Positions 30,743 to 40,760 are shown, numbered from the stretch's first letter. The stretch is 64,000 nt of DNA from CAZKWG01 sp964615375 (GCA_964615375.1 CAZTOW010000008.1:213000-276999), one strand, 5' to 3'. Made by a program: numbers and translations. Notes: a model not told the origin generated them from the sequence alone.

Positions 30743-33700
30743 ATGCGTCCCATCGCTCTCCTCTTTGTGCTCGGCTGCGCGCCCTCCACCTCGCTCCGTG
30801 ACGCGGATGTTCCGGCAGGCGCCTGGGAAAACCAGGGGCGGACCTTCCGTGCTCACCCTGGCTTCGCCGTCACGCTGGACGAGCAGGGGCTTCACGCCAG
30901 CGCCGAGGGCGCCGAGCTGAGCCTCGCCCTGCGCGCCTGGGGTCGCGCGGACGCGCTGGTCCCCGCGGAGCGGGGCGCGCCAGGCTGGGGGGCGCTCGAT
31001 CGGATCGACCGCGATCTGGGGGGCGCGACCGAGTGGGTGGCCCTGCGCGACAGGGGCGTGCAGCAGGGCTGGGACCTGGAGCGCCGCCCGGGGGGCTCGG
31101 GCCCGCTGCGGCTGGAGATCGACGCCACCGGCGCGTGGCGGGCGGTCGCGATGGAGGACGGCTTCCTGCTGACAGACCGCCTGGGCGGGGTCTGGAGCTA
31201 CGCCGACATCGGCGCCTGGGACGCGGACGGCGATCCACTGGAGGTGGACCTCTCGGTGAGCCCCGGAGGCGCGCTCGTGCTGGAGGTGGAGGACGCTGGC
31301 GCGCGCTGGCCCATCCTGGTGGATCCGGTGCTCAGCTCCCCGACCACGACGCTGGAGGGCACGGGCAGCCTCTCCTCCCCCGACTTCGGCCGAAAGCTGG
31401 GGAGCGCGGGAGACCTGGACGGCGACGGCGACGAGGAGCTCCTGGTGTACGCCCCCTCCTTTGGGAACGAGGACGGCGCGCTGTTCGTCTACGAGGGGGA
31501 TCCGTCCGGGCTGTCCGAGAGCCCGGATCGGACGCTCACGGACACGTCGCTCAGCTATTTCGGGGCCTTCGCGCGCCTGGGGGACCTCAACGGCGACGGG
31601 TACGAGGACGTCGGCGTCTATGGGCTCGGCTCCGCGGCCTACGTGTACTACGGGTCGAGCGAGGGCCTGGAGAGCACCGCCGGGGAGTCGCTCAGCCCCA
31701 GCAGCGGGTGCTACGCCTACCCCTTTCCTGTAGGGGATGTCAACAACGACGGATTTGACGAGCTGCTCTTGATGTCCAGCAGCTCCTGCTCGCCGCAGGT
31801 GCTGGAGGTCCACGCGGGCAGCGCAGACGGTGTCTCCTCCAGCGCCAGCACCACCTTCACCTCGACCGGCGCCAGGTACTACCTGTCCGCCGGGCCTGCC
31901 GGGGACGTCAACGCGGATGGGTACGACGATCTGGTCGCGCTGAGCTACGTCGCGGGGGCGGGTCAGATCGAGGTGATGCACGGTGGCTCCAGCGGGGTCT
32001 CCAGCACGGCCACGACCACGCTCAGCGGGTACAGCTCGTCGGACGTGCAATACAGCCCTCTGGACGCCGACAACGACGGCTACGGCGACCTGGCGGTGGT
32101 CGACGGGAGCACCCGCAACGCCTACGTCTACCACGGGTCCGCGTCCGGGCTCTCCAGCTCCGCGAAGACGCGGCTCACGAGCTCCAGCGCCAGCCTCACC
32201 TGGCGCGCCCTGTCCACCGGAGACGCCAACGCGGACGGCTATGACGACCTGGCGCTGAACGAGAGCGGGACCAGCTCCTGGCAGATCACGGTCCGGCACG
32301 GCTCGTCGAGCGGGATCGCCAGCGCCGCGGCGACCACGATCACGGCGACCTCCTCCACCTCCCGCTACGGCGTGCCCGCGCTGGTGGACCTCGACGGGGA
32401 CGGGGACGATGACCTGGCCGTCGGTCTGCCCGACGCCTCGGACGCCGAGGAGGTCCAGATCTTCCCGTCCTCCTCCAGCGGAGCGGCGTCCAGCGCCACC
32501 ACGGTGCTGCCGGGGCCGTCCCGGTCGGAGTTCGGCTGGACCGTCTCCCAGGCGGACGTGGACGGAGACGGCTACGACGACGTGATCGTCGGCGACCTCT
32601 ACGCCGACCAGGTGCAGATCTTCCTGGGGAGCGCGGCCGGGCTCGACGACGAGGCGGACACGGTGCTGGAGGGGGACGACACCTTCGGGACCGTCGTGGC
32701 GGGGGCCGGGGATCTCGACGGGGACGGCTATGAAGACGTCGCGGTGGTCAACGGGTACACGGCGACGGTCGACGTGTTCCTGGGCAGCGCCACGGGGCCG
32801 GGCGCGGACCCGGACGTGAGCCTGCTCAGCACCATCCGCCTGACCAGCTACCCGGTCATGGCCTCGGCGGGAGACGTCAACGGAGACGGCTACGGCGACC
32901 TGATCGTCGGGGACTACGCGGCGAGCGGATACAAGGGCAAGGTCTACCTGTTCTATGGCTCGGCCAGCGGCCCGTCGGACGCCGACGTCACCACGCTCAG
33001 CGGGACCGGGGGCTACTTCGGGGGGGCCGTGGCGGGCGCCCACGACGTCAACGGCGACGGCTACGACGACGTCGTGATCAGCGCGCCCACGCTCACGTCC
33101 AGCGCGGGGGCCGTCTACCTCTACCTGGGCAGCGCCAGCGGCCTCTCCAGCACCGCGACCAGCTCCCTGAGCGGGAGCGCGGGCGCGGGCCTGGGCTACG
33201 CCCTCGCCGGACCGGGCGACGTGGACGGGGACGGCTATGCCGACGTCGTGATCAGCGCGCCATTCCGGAGCGGCGGGGTCGGCACCGTCTACCTGCACCG
33301 CGGCTCCTCCACGGGCCTGGCCAGCAGCGCGACCTCGACGTACACGGGGTCCACCAGCGGCAGCTACCTCGGATATCGGCTGGCGGTGGTGGGCGACGTG
33401 AACGGGGACGGGCTCCAGGACGTGCTCGCCGGGCCGTACTCGGACGGTGACGTGGTGCTGCTCCAGGCGCTCAGCACGGGCTACGCCTCGTCCACGGCGA
33501 CGGTCCTGTCCGGCCCGGCTGGCTCGGGCTCCTATGGCCTCTCCCTGGCAGGCGGCGACCTGGACGGCGACGGCCTGGGCGACCTGCTGATCGGCGCGCC
33601 GACGACCGGGACCTCTGGCGTCGTCTACGTCTATCCGGGCTACAACGACGACGATGACGATCTGGACGGGTACATCGCGGACGAGGACTGCGACGACACG

Positions 33701-35215
33701 GACGCGAGCGTCAACGAGCCGCTGACCTGGTACGCGGACGGCGACGGTGACGGCTACGGAGACGCGGACGCCACGACCGCCGCCTGCGACGCGCCGGACG
33801 GAAGCGTCGGGGTCTCGGGGGACTGCGACGACGCCGACCCCGACGCCAACCCGGGCGAGACCGAGCGCTGCGACGACGGCGCTCGGGATGAAGACTGCGA
33901 CGGGCTCACTGACGACGCTGACCCGAGCGTGAGCGGCGAGACGATCTGGTACACGGACGCGGACGGCGACGGTTACGGCGACGACGACGCGGCGACGGAG
34001 GCCTGCGCCGCGCCGTCCGGGGCCGTGGCCCTGGGGGGAGACTGCGACGACACGGACGCGAGCGTCTCGCCAGGGGCGGCCGAGGCATGCGACGCCTCCG
34101 ACCAGGACGAGGACTGCGACGGGCTCGCCGACGACGCGGACGAGGGCGCGGAGGGGGCGTCCACCTGGTACACGGACGCGGACGGCGACGGCTACGGGGA
34201 CAGCGAGACGGGGCGTGTGTTGTGCGAGGCTCCCGCGGGTGCGGTCGCCCAGGGCGGTGACTGTGACGACGGCGACGCCCTGGTCTCACCGGACGCTGTG
34301 GAGGTCTGCGACGCCACCGACGTGGACGAGGACTGCGACGGGCTGGCCGATGACGAGGACGACGCGGTCAGCAGCGCCAGCCTGCACCTGTACTACGCGG
34401 ACGCCGACGGCGACGGCTATGGGGACGCCTCGGCGCCGACCATCGCCTGCGACGCGCCGACGGGGACGGTCGAGGACGACAGCGACTGCGACGACGAGAA
34501 CGCGGGGCGGAACCCGGGCGAGCCCGAGGTCTGCGACGACCTGGACATCGACGAGGACTGCGATGACCTGGCCGATGACCTCGACACGGAGGCCGAAGGC
34601 GCGAGCACCTGGTACACGGACGCCGACGGGGACAGCTACGGCGATCCCGCAGCCCCGGTGCTGGCCTGCGACGTGCCCGAGGGCGCGGTGGCCGACGCCA
34701 CGGACTGCGACGACGCGAGCGCGCTGGCCCACCCCGGCGGGGTGGAGGTCTGCGACGACGAGGACGCGGACGAAGACTGCGACGGGCTGGCCGACGACGA
34801 TGACGACGCGGTCAGCAGCGCGAGCCTCTCGGTGTACTACGCCGATGCCGACGGCGATGGCTACGGCGACGCCACGGCCACCCAGATCCAGTGCGACCCC
34901 TCCGAGGGCTACGGCGCGGACGCCACCGACTGTGACGACGCGGACGCCTCGGCCTACCCTGGCGCCTCGGAGGTGGCGGGCGACGGCGTCGATCAGGACT
35001 GTGATGGCGCCGACACGCCGGCCGGATCCCCCGACGACACGGGGGAGCCGGACGACACCGGCGCGCCCTCCGGCGAGGGCGGCGAGGGCGGCGGCGAGGA
35101 CGGCGAGAAGGTGGGCTGCACCGGTTGCGCGAGCTCCCCTGCGCGGCCGGCGTTGCCGCTCAGCCTCGGCCTCGCGATCCTCCTGGTCCGCCGCCGCCGG
35201 TGGACCACGCGCTGA
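30743..35215 (+). CDS. Giant FG-GAP/VCBS repeat lipoprotein with DCDD repeats and MYXO-CTERM-like tail
   Basis: 1,490 residues. Signal region ends FVLGCAPS (lipobox). After a 180-residue N-terminal domain come about a dozen FG-GAP units with the D-x-N/D-G-D-G-Y-x-D-L calcium-binding loop (for example DVNGDGYGDLIVGD, DLDGDGLGDLLIGAP), forming one or two seven-bladed propellers. Then six ~80-residue modules repeat YYADADGDGYGD...DCDDxDAxxxPGxxExCDDxDxDEDCDGLADD, probably Ca2+-binding, and a Gly/Glu linker. The end is GCTGCASSPARPAL, hydrophobic helix, RRRR: a MYXO-CTERM-like sorting signal. Probably a cell-surface adhesive or structural protein. Confidence 0.93.
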   Translation: MRPIALLFVLGCAPSTSLRDADVPAGAWENQGRTFRAHPGFAVTLDEQGLHASAEGAELSLALRAWGRADALVPAERGAPGWGALDRIDRDLGGATEWVALRDRGVQQGWDLERRPGGSGPLRLEIDATGAWRAVAMEDGFLLTDRLGGVWSYADIGAWDADGDPLEVDLSVSPGGALVLEVEDAGARWPILVDPVLSSPTTTLEGTGSLSSPDFGRKLGSAGDLDGDGDEELLVYAPSFGNEDGALFVYEGDPSGLSESPDRTLTDTSLSYFGAFARLGDLNGDGYEDVGVYGLGSAAYVYYGSSEGLESTAGESLSPSSGCYAYPFPVGDVNNDGFDELLLMSSSSCSPQVLEVHAGSADGVSSSASTTFTSTGARYYLSAGPAGDVNADGYDDLVALSYVAGAGQIEVMHGGSSGVSSTATTTLSGYSSSDVQYSPLDADNDGYGDLAVVDGSTRNAYVYHGSASGLSSSAKTRLTSSSASLTWRALSTGDANADGYDDLALNESGTSSWQITVRHGSSSGIASAAATTITATSSTSRYGVPALVDLDGDGDDDLAVGLPDASDAEEVQIFPSSSSGAASSATTVLPGPSRSEFGWTVSQADVDGDGYDDVIVGDLYADQVQIFLGSAAGLDDEADTVLEGDDTFGTVVAGAGDLDGDGYEDVAVVNGYTATVDVFLGSATGPGADPDVSLLSTIRLTSYPVMASAGDVNGDGYGDLIVGDYAASGYKGKVYLFYGSASGPSDADVTTLSGTGGYFGGAVAGAHDVNGDGYDDVVISAPTLTSSAGAVYLYLGSASGLSSTATSSLSGSAGAGLGYALAGPGDVDGDGYADVVISAPFRSGGVGTVYLHRGSSTGLASSATSTYTGSTSGSYLGYRLAVVGDVNGDGLQDVLAGPYSDGDVVLLQALSTGYASSTATVLSGPAGSGSYGLSLAGGDLDGDGLGDLLIGAPTTGTSGVVYVYPGYNDDDDDLDGYIADEDCDDTDASVNEPLTWYADGDGDGYGDADATTAACDAPDGSVGVSGDCDDADPDANPGETERCDDGARDEDCDGLTDDADPSVSGETIWYTDADGDGYGDDDAATEACAAPSGAVALGGDCDDTDASVSPGAAEACDASDQDEDCDGLADDADEGAEGASTWYTDADGDGYGDSETGRVLCEAPAGAVAQGGDCDDGDALVSPDAVEVCDATDVDEDCDGLADDEDDAVSSASLHLYYADADGDGYGDASAPTIACDAPTGTVEDDSDCDDENAGRNPGEPEVCDDLDIDEDCDDLADDLDTEAEGASTWYTDADGDSYGDPAAPVLACDVPEGAVADATDCDDASALAHPGGVEVCDDEDADEDCDGLADDDDDAVSSASLSVYYADADGDGYGDATATQIQCDPSEGYGADATDCDDADASAYPGASEVAGDGVDQDCDGADTPAGSPDDTGEPDDTGAPSGEGGEGGGEDGEKVGCTGCASSPARPALPLSLGLAILLVRRRRWTTR

Positions 35216-35222
35216 TCGGCCC

Positions 35223-36671
35223 TCAACCCCGGGGGTCGGCCAGCGCCGCCGCCAGATCCTCCAGCAGGGCGTCGATCCGATCGGCGTGCGTGCGGAAGGA
35301 CAGCACACAGACCCGGATCGCGAAGACCGGCTCGCCCCGCGCAGGATCGAAGACGGTGACCCCGGTGAGCAGCACGCGCTGGCGCTGCACCACCCGCGAG
35401 AGCACACGGCGGTTGAAGGCGTCCCACTCCGCGGGGGGCAGGCGCGCGGGCTCGGCCCGAAAGGCGAAGAGCGACAGATCCGGCTGGTTCAGCAGCCGAA
35501 GCTCGGGCAGGGCGGCGACGCGCCGGGCGGCCTCGCGGGCCAGATCCAGCTTCTCGTCCAGGGCCTCGCGGAAGGCCCGCGCCCCGTGCAGCTTCAGCGG
35601 CAGCCAGACCCGGAGCCCGCGCGCAGGGCGGCTGAGCTCCGGCCCGAAGTCGGCGAAGTCCCAGCGATCCGCGTCGGTCTGCGAGGCCGGCAGGTAGGAG
35701 GCGCTCACGCGAAACGCCGCCGCCAGGCGCTCGCGATCCCGGGCCAGCAGGGCGCCGGTGCCGTAGGGCAGGAACAGGCCCTTGTGCGGGTCGAGCGCGA
35801 TGGAGTCCGCCCGCCCGATCCCGCGCAACACCTCCTGACCGCGCGCCGTGAGCAGGAAGGCCCCGCCGTAGGCCGCGTCCACGTGCAGCCACATCCCCTC
35901 GGCCGCGCAGAGATCGGCGAGGGCCTCGAGATCGTCCACCGCCCCCACCGGCGTGCTCCCCGCCTGGGCCGCCACCAGGAAGGGCCGCAGCCCCGCCGCC
36001 CGATCCTCGGCCACCGCCGCCCGCAGCGCGCCCAGGTCCAGGCCAAAGGTGGCGTCCGTGGGCAGGGCCCGCACCGCGTCCGCGGGGAAGCCCGCCACCC
36101 GCGCCGCCTTCAGCACCGAGTGGTGCGCCTCGGTCGAGGTGTAGAGCCTCCCGCACAGGAAGTCCCGAGGAAGGAGCGCCTCCCGCGCCGCCACCACCCC
36201 GCCCAGGTTGGCCAGGGAGCCGCCCGAGGTCAGCAGCCCCGCCGCCTCCGCCGGGTAGCCCGCCAGGTCCGCGAGCCAGCGGATCACGTTCTGCTCGAGC
36301 TGCACCAGCCCCGGCGCCGGCATCCACAGCCCGGTGTAGCGGTTCACCACGTCCGCGATCAGGTCCGCCAGCGCCACGCTCGGCAGCCCACCCCCGGGGA
36401 TGTAGCCCAGATATCCGGGCGAGGCTGGGTTCAGGCTCACTGGCAGCACGCGCTCGAAGAGCTGCCCGAGGATCCGGCCGTAAGGCGCGCCCTCCTCCGG
36501 CAGCGGCTCGACCAGCGCGCGGGCGAGCCGGTGGCTGCCCTCCAGGCGGTTGGTCGGCTGGCTCGGCAGGCTGTCCAGGAAGGGGGCGAGCCGATCGAGG
36601 GTCTTGCCGACGAGGACCCGGAGGGCCTCGCCGTCCAGCTCGAGCGGGGTCTCCTCGCGTCGTCGGGGCAT
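35223..36671 (-). CDS. Pyridoxal-phosphate decarboxylase, group II (aromatic-L-amino-acid/glutamate type)
   Basis: 482 residues. Matches group II PLP decarboxylases: NPASPGYLGYIPGGGLPSVALADLIADVVNRYTGLW, TSGGSLANLGGVVAARE, TSTEAHHSVLKAARVAGF (His that stacks on PLP), WLHVDAAYGGAFLLT (Asp binding the ring nitrogen), and SIALDPHKGLFLPYG with the Schiff-base Lys. Removes the carboxyl group of an amino acid; the substrate (tyrosine, tryptophan, glutamate or other) is not decided by these motifs. Convergent with the FG-GAP gene, 7 bases apart. Confidence 0.92.
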   Translation of the reverse strand: MPRRREETPLELDGEALRVLVGKTLDRLAPFLDSLPSQPTNRLEGSHRLARALVEPLPEEGAPYGRILGQLFERVLPVSLNPASPGYLGYIPGGGLPSVALADLIADVVNRYTGLWMPAPGLVQLEQNVIRWLADLAGYPAEAAGLLTSGGSLANLGGVVAAREALLPRDFLCGRLYTSTEAHHSVLKAARVAGFPADAVRALPTDATFGLDLGALRAAVAEDRAAGLRPFLVAAQAGSTPVGAVDDLEALADLCAAEGMWLHVDAAYGGAFLLTARGQEVLRGIGRADSIALDPHKGLFLPYGTGALLARDRERLAAAFRVSASYLPASQTDADRWDFADFGPELSRPARGLRVWLPLKLHGARAFREALDEKLDLAREAARRVAALPELRLLNQPDLSLFAFRAEPARLPPAEWDAFNRRVLSRVVQRQRVLLTGVTVFDPARGEPVFAIRVCVLSFRTHADRIDALLEDLAAALADPRG

Positions 36672-36811
36672 GGCTCCAGAGGATATCCCGCTCGCGAGGC
36701 TGGGACCAGACCGGGAGGGCCCGGCGAGGCTCCCAAGCCACCATCCCGAACATCTGTGTGGTATCCTGAGCCCGCGCGCCTCGTCCTCGGCACCCCGAGC
36801 GGAGGTTCATG

Positions 36812-38482
36812 ATGGGCTATGACTACCAGAACCAGGTCTGCACGCCGAGCCCCGCCGTCTGCAGCCCCGAGCCCGACTGGGAGACCGAGCTCCCCGATCA
36901 GGACGAGCTCGGCAACCAGGCCGTGCTCGACCAGCTGGGCGATCAGTGCGTCGAGGAGTCCGATCCGGTCGGCGCGCTCGATCAGGTCTGCGAGGAGGTC
37001 GAGGCCCAGGTCTGCGAGGTCGAGGAGCAGGCCCCGGTAGACGGGCCCGTCTGCGAGGACCCGGCCACCCTCGTCTGCGAGGAGGTCGAGGAGCAGGTCT
37101 GCGAGGTGGGCGAGGAGATCGAGCAGCAGCAGGAGGTGTGTGAGATCCCTCAGGTCAGCCGCCCGCTGGACCAGATCATGGGCGAGGCCATGCGCGGGCG
37201 CGGCGCCGACCAGACGGGCGTGGACAACGCCTGGGGCTCCGTCCAGCGCGAGACCGCCGCCGCCTACGGCCGCTACTTCGAGGACAGCGGCGCCGCTCAG
37301 CGCTCGGTCTACTCCATGCTCGACGCCGCGGACACCCTGGACGGGCTGATGCCGGGCATGGGCTCCATCCTGCGCTCGGCCGCGCTGGCCACGGTGCAGG
37401 TGCAGCTCCAGTCGCTGCGCGCCCAGGCGATCGACAGCGTGGTCGCCAGCACGATGGGCAACCTCTCCCCCGACCAGAGCATCGACGACCCCTGCCTCGA
37501 GGCGCAGATCCGCGCCCAGGTCGAGGCGCAGTTCGCCGCCAACGCCTTCGATCCCTCCACCATCTCCGGCAGCAGCCAGGACATCCGCTTCGCGCTCACC
37601 TCCGGCTTCGACGCGCAGCGCACGGCCGTGCAGCGCTCCATGGAGGGCATGGCCGGGACGCGATTCCAGCAGTACGTCACTGGGGACGCGAACGGGCTGC
37701 ACATGGAGATGCTCACGCAGTCGGACTACGACGCCCGCCTCACGCGCGACGAGGGCACCGGGGCCGCGCGCATGGACGCCGGCCACCTGCATGCGACGGG
37801 CGTGGCCGGCAACGGCGTCACCGCCAACGAGAACATGCAGACCATGCTGCGCGACATGTACCACCTCCAGACGACCTCCAACGTCGGGCGAGAGCTGACG
37901 GGACAGCTCGTCTCCGGGCAGGGGCAGAACTTCGACACGCGCTACATCGCGGGGAACACCAACCCTGCCGTGGACGGCGACTCCTTCCTCAACAACCGGG
38001 TGGACGTGGCCGACCTGCACGACCCCAACATGGTGCCGAACCGTGTCGCGCGCGCCGGGGATCGCGGCCCCATCGACGTGCAGTCCACGGGATCGGCCTA
38101 CGTCCACTTCATGGCGGAGCGCCAGTACGACGCCCAGAACAGCGCCACTGACATGGGTACCATCGAGGCCAACGAGACGGCGTTTGAGGCCCAGCGCACC
38201 ACCCTGCAGACCCGGCAGACGACCCTCCAGACCCAGTTCAGCGCGCTCTCCGCCGCGGATCAGGCCGCCATCAACAGCGGAACGGGCGCCCTCTCCCCCG
38301 CGGGTCAGGCCTGGGTCGCCTCGGCTACCACCTTCCAGACGGACCTGACGACCTTCCAGACCGGTTATCAGGCTCACACCAACGCCTTCAACAACCGCTT
38401 CAGGCCCTCGCATGCCCACGGCATCCAGATGGAGAACGCCTACAACCGTGAGCAGGGCCTGCAGCCGACCAGCCGTAGCTGA
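36812..38482 (+). CDS. Putative secreted effector with Val-Cys-Glu repeats
   Basis: 556 residues, no signal peptide. ATG at 36812, 6 bases after GGAGG; ATG at 36809 is the alternative. The N-terminus contains DELGNQAVLDQLGD, similar to the GN-motif near the start of eCIS-type effectors and of the candidate effector at 21367. Then a repeated Cys/Glu/Val segment (VCEEVEEQVCEVGEE, EEVEAQVCEVEEQ). The middle is helical. The C-terminus has a possible degenerate metallopeptidase-like arrangement: AYVHFMAERQYDAQ where HExxH would be expected, then SHAHGIQMENAYNREQGL, like the end of NleD-type (M91) peptidases. Function inferred only. Confidence 0.6.
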   Translation: MGYDYQNQVCTPSPAVCSPEPDWETELPDQDELGNQAVLDQLGDQCVEESDPVGALDQVCEEVEAQVCEVEEQAPVDGPVCEDPATLVCEEVEEQVCEVGEEIEQQQEVCEIPQVSRPLDQIMGEAMRGRGADQTGVDNAWGSVQRETAAAYGRYFEDSGAAQRSVYSMLDAADTLDGLMPGMGSILRSAALATVQVQLQSLRAQAIDSVVASTMGNLSPDQSIDDPCLEAQIRAQVEAQFAANAFDPSTISGSSQDIRFALTSGFDAQRTAVQRSMEGMAGTRFQQYVTGDANGLHMEMLTQSDYDARLTRDEGTGAARMDAGHLHATGVAGNGVTANENMQTMLRDMYHLQTTSNVGRELTGQLVSGQGQNFDTRYIAGNTNPAVDGDSFLNNRVDVADLHDPNMVPNRVARAGDRGPIDVQSTGSAYVHFMAERQYDAQNSATDMGTIEANETAFEAQRTTLQTRQTTLQTQFSALSAADQAAINSGTGALSPAGQAWVASATTFQTDLTTFQTGYQAHTNAFNNRFRPSHAHGIQMENAYNREQGLQPTSRS

Positions 38483-38993
38483 GGGCGCCCCGCTCCTGCT
38501 GCTCCTGGCCGCCGCCTGCGCCTCGGTGCAGGCGGTCCCCGACGAGCCCGCCGCCCCGGAGTCCCCCGTGTCGCTGAGCAACCTCGTCTTCGACGACCTC
38601 CAGGAGTCCGCCACCCGCCCGCTCTTCGTCTCCACCGCGAAGTCCGCCCGGGTCGTCTTCGTCGGTCGGCTGGTGGAGGTGGGGCCCTCGCCGGGCGCCT
38701 GGAGCGGGCTCGTGATGGCGACCCAGGCGCTGAGCTTCGAGGTGGAGCAGACCCTGCGCGGCGAGCTCTCCGGCCGCGTCACCGTCCACCAGATCCTCAT
38801 CGAGCCCTCGCCGCTCGTGCAGAAGGACCCTCCGGGCCTGCGCGCCCGCTACACCGGGCTCGGCCAGCGCTATGTCGTGCTCCTGGGCGAGCCCGCTCCC
38901 GACGGGCGGCTGCTCACCGCCAGCGACACCGTGGGCCTCTCCCTCGCCACGGAGCCGCTCCTCGCCGAGCTCCGGGCCAAGCTCACCCCCTGA
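38448..38993 (+). CDS. Lipoprotein overlapping the preceding putative effector
   Basis: 181 residues from GTG at 38448, which overlaps the end of the upstream gene by 35 bases in another frame. A signal-like stretch LLLLLAAACASVQA has Cys at the cleavage position. The body contains VFVGRLVEVGPSPGAWSGLVMATQALSFEVEQTLRGELSGRVTVHQI and RYVVLLGEPAPDGRLL, a pattern seen in small beta-barrel (OB-fold-like) envelope proteins. As at 22328, a lipoprotein directly follows a putative effector, so it could be an immunity protein. Confidence 0.65.
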   Translation: MSRACSRPAVAEGAPLLLLLAAACASVQAVPDEPAAPESPVSLSNLVFDDLQESATRPLFVSTAKSARVVFVGRLVEVGPSPGAWSGLVMATQALSFEVEQTLRGELSGRVTVHQILIEPSPLVQKDPPGLRARYTGLGQRYVVLLGEPAPDGRLLTASDTVGLSLATEPLLAELRAKLTP

Positions 38994-39004
38994 AGGAGGA
39001 GCGC

Positions 39005-39721
39005 GTGCGAATCGGCGCCTCGACCATCCTCATCATCCTCAGCCGCTTCTGCGACCACGACCACGAGGACACCGGCGAGACCGGCGATCCCGCGGACACC
39101 GGCGAGTCCGGCGAGACCGACGACGACACGATCCTCGTGACCGCGGACGACCCGCAGGGCTGGGAGAACAGCCGGGACGACGGCGGCGAGGGCGGCCCCT
39201 GCGCCGGCCAGCCGCGGGAGGGCGAGGGCTCGCTCTGCCTCAGCATCCCCGACCCCACCGAGGAGCTGAGCCCGGCCTACGGCTGGTCGATCTCCCAGGA
39301 CTTCGGCCGGCTCTCCGATCTGGACGCCATGAGCTTCGACTTCTGGCGGGACAGCGCCAGCGGGGCCTACGGGCACTTCACCCCGGCCGTGGTCGTCTAC
39401 GTGCAGGAGCCGGGCGAGGACGACACCACCGCGCTCATCTGGGAGGGCGCCTACAACGGCTACGCCTCGTACTCGGACTCCGTGCCCGAGGACGTCTGGG
39501 TGAGCGACGACATCGGCGCCGACTACTACTGGCAGTGGGACGATGGCGTGGTGGAGATCTACAACCGTGGGTTGCACGACTGGGGTTATTCGGACGAGGC
39601 GCGGGTCGTGAAGCTGGGCATCCAGCTGGGCAGCGGCTGGAACGCGAGCTGGTCGGGCTACGCGGACCTGCTCAGCGTGAGCTTCGCCGGCGAGGTCACG
39701 ACCTGGAACTTCGAGCCCTGA
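39005..39721 (+). CDS. Asp/Thr/Gly-rich secreted protein of unknown function
   Basis: 238 residues from a GTG after GGAGGAGCG. No clear lipobox, though the start (MRIGASTILIILSRFC) is hydrophobic and ends in Cys. An acidic linker (DTGETGDPADTGESGETDD) leads into a beta-rich, Trp/Tyr-rich domain (SFDFWRDSASGAYGHFTPAVVVYVQEPGED, DIGADYYWQWDDGVVEIYNRG, GWNASWSGYADLLSVSFAG) resembling jelly-roll carbohydrate-binding domains. GEGSLCLS occurs in it but does not form part of a repeated array. Confidence 0.7.
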   Translation: MRIGASTILIILSRFCDHDHEDTGETGDPADTGESGETDDDTILVTADDPQGWENSRDDGGEGGPCAGQPREGEGSLCLSIPDPTEELSPAYGWSISQDFGRLSDLDAMSFDFWRDSASGAYGHFTPAVVVYVQEPGEDDTTALIWEGAYNGYASYSDSVPEDVWVSDDIGADYYWQWDDGVVEIYNRGLHDWGYSDEARVVKLGIQLGSGWNASWSGYADLLSVSFAGEVTTWNFEP

Positions 39722-39763
39722 GCAGGGCGGCCGGTTAGGGCGCAGGCTCTCGAGGACCCGCTC

Positions 39764-40720
39764 ATGTCCCCGCACACGGCCGACGCCTGCACCCTCACCG
39801 ACATCGCGGGAGAGCTCGCTCCCCCCGGCAAAGCGCCCGATCTCTTCATCGAGATCCCCCACGGCGCCACCCGGCGCGCGGACTACGAGGCCCTGGAGCG
39901 CCAGCTCAAGAGCCCTCTGCCCCCGAACCTGATCGACTTCTTCTTCGTGAACACCGACGCGGGCGCGCCGGAGGTGGCGGAGGCCCTGGCCCGGCGGCTC
40001 TGTGAGGCGGACCCCTCCAAGAAGGTGCGCATCCTGCGGGCGAAGGTCCCGCGCACCTTCATCGACCTGAACCGTGTGCTGGACGCGAGCCCGGAGAGCT
40101 ACCGCGAGGGCCGGGTCACGCCCGGCGTCCCGCCCTGGATCCGCGACCCTGACGATCTGGAGCTGCTGCGCGGCCTGCTGCGCGCCTACGCCGCGGAGGC
40201 CGCCCTCGGGTTCGAGGAGACCTGCGGGGCGGGCGGGATCGGGCTCATGCTCCACACCTACGCGCCGCGCTCGGTCGATGTGCAGGTGGACGAGGACATC
40301 GTGCGCGCCCTGCACCGCGCGTACTCCCCCGAGGTCGTCCACACCTGGCCGCTACGACCCGAGGTGGACATCATCGGCCGCGATCTGGACGGGCACCTGC
40401 TGGCCCCGCCCGCGCTGGTGGACGCCGTGCAGGCCGCCTGCCGACGCGCCGACCTGCAGGTCACCGTGGGCGGCACCTACCCGCTGCACCCCAGCACCGC
40501 CGGCTACCACCTCGCCGCCCGCCACCCCGGCCGCGCGCTGTGTGTGGAGATCCGCCGCGACCTGCTGGCCGATCCGTTCACGCCCTTCGACGAGATGCGC
40601 ATCGGCGAGGTCAAGGTGGCCCGCGTGGCCGGCGCCCTGGTCGAGGCGCTCCTGCTGCACTGGGGTCTGGCCGCCCTGCCCGCGGACGCGCGCCAGCCCG
40701 GAGAGCCGGACAGCGCCTGA
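39764..40720 (+). CDS. N-formylglutamate amidohydrolase family protein
   Basis: 318 residues, cytoplasmic. Motifs of the family: FIEIPHGATRRADYEAL (zinc His), FFFVNTDAGAP, RTFIDLNRVLDAS, GIGLMLHTYAPRS (His), VTVGGTYPLHPSTAGYHLAARHPGRALCVEIRRDLL (Glu near the active site), ending VARVAGALVEALL. Family members hydrolyse N-formyl- or other N-substituted amides with one zinc ion. No histidine-degradation genes are nearby, so the true substrate is uncertain. Confidence 0.85.
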   Translation: MSPHTADACTLTDIAGELAPPGKAPDLFIEIPHGATRRADYEALERQLKSPLPPNLIDFFFVNTDAGAPEVAEALARRLCEADPSKKVRILRAKVPRTFIDLNRVLDASPESYREGRVTPGVPPWIRDPDDLELLRGLLRAYAAEAALGFEETCGAGGIGLMLHTYAPRSVDVQVDEDIVRALHRAYSPEVVHTWPLRPEVDIIGRDLDGHLLAPPALVDAVQAACRRADLQVTVGGTYPLHPSTAGYHLAARHPGRALCVEIRRDLLADPFTPFDEMRIGEVKVARVAGALVEALLLHWGLAALPADARQPGEPDSA

Positions 40721-40760
40721 GCGAATTGCCCGCGCCGAGAGCCTGGATTAAGGTGAAACC

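Noticed and set aside
30704..33298. Antisense frame of 864 codons opposite the FG-GAP gene
   Set aside because: Shadow of a highly repetitive gene; no start region or motif.
39240..39260. GEGSLCLS at about residue 80 of the protein at 39005 considered as another CLS substrate
   Set aside because: Single occurrence inside a folded beta domain, no leader or tail similarity, and no nearby modifying enzyme.
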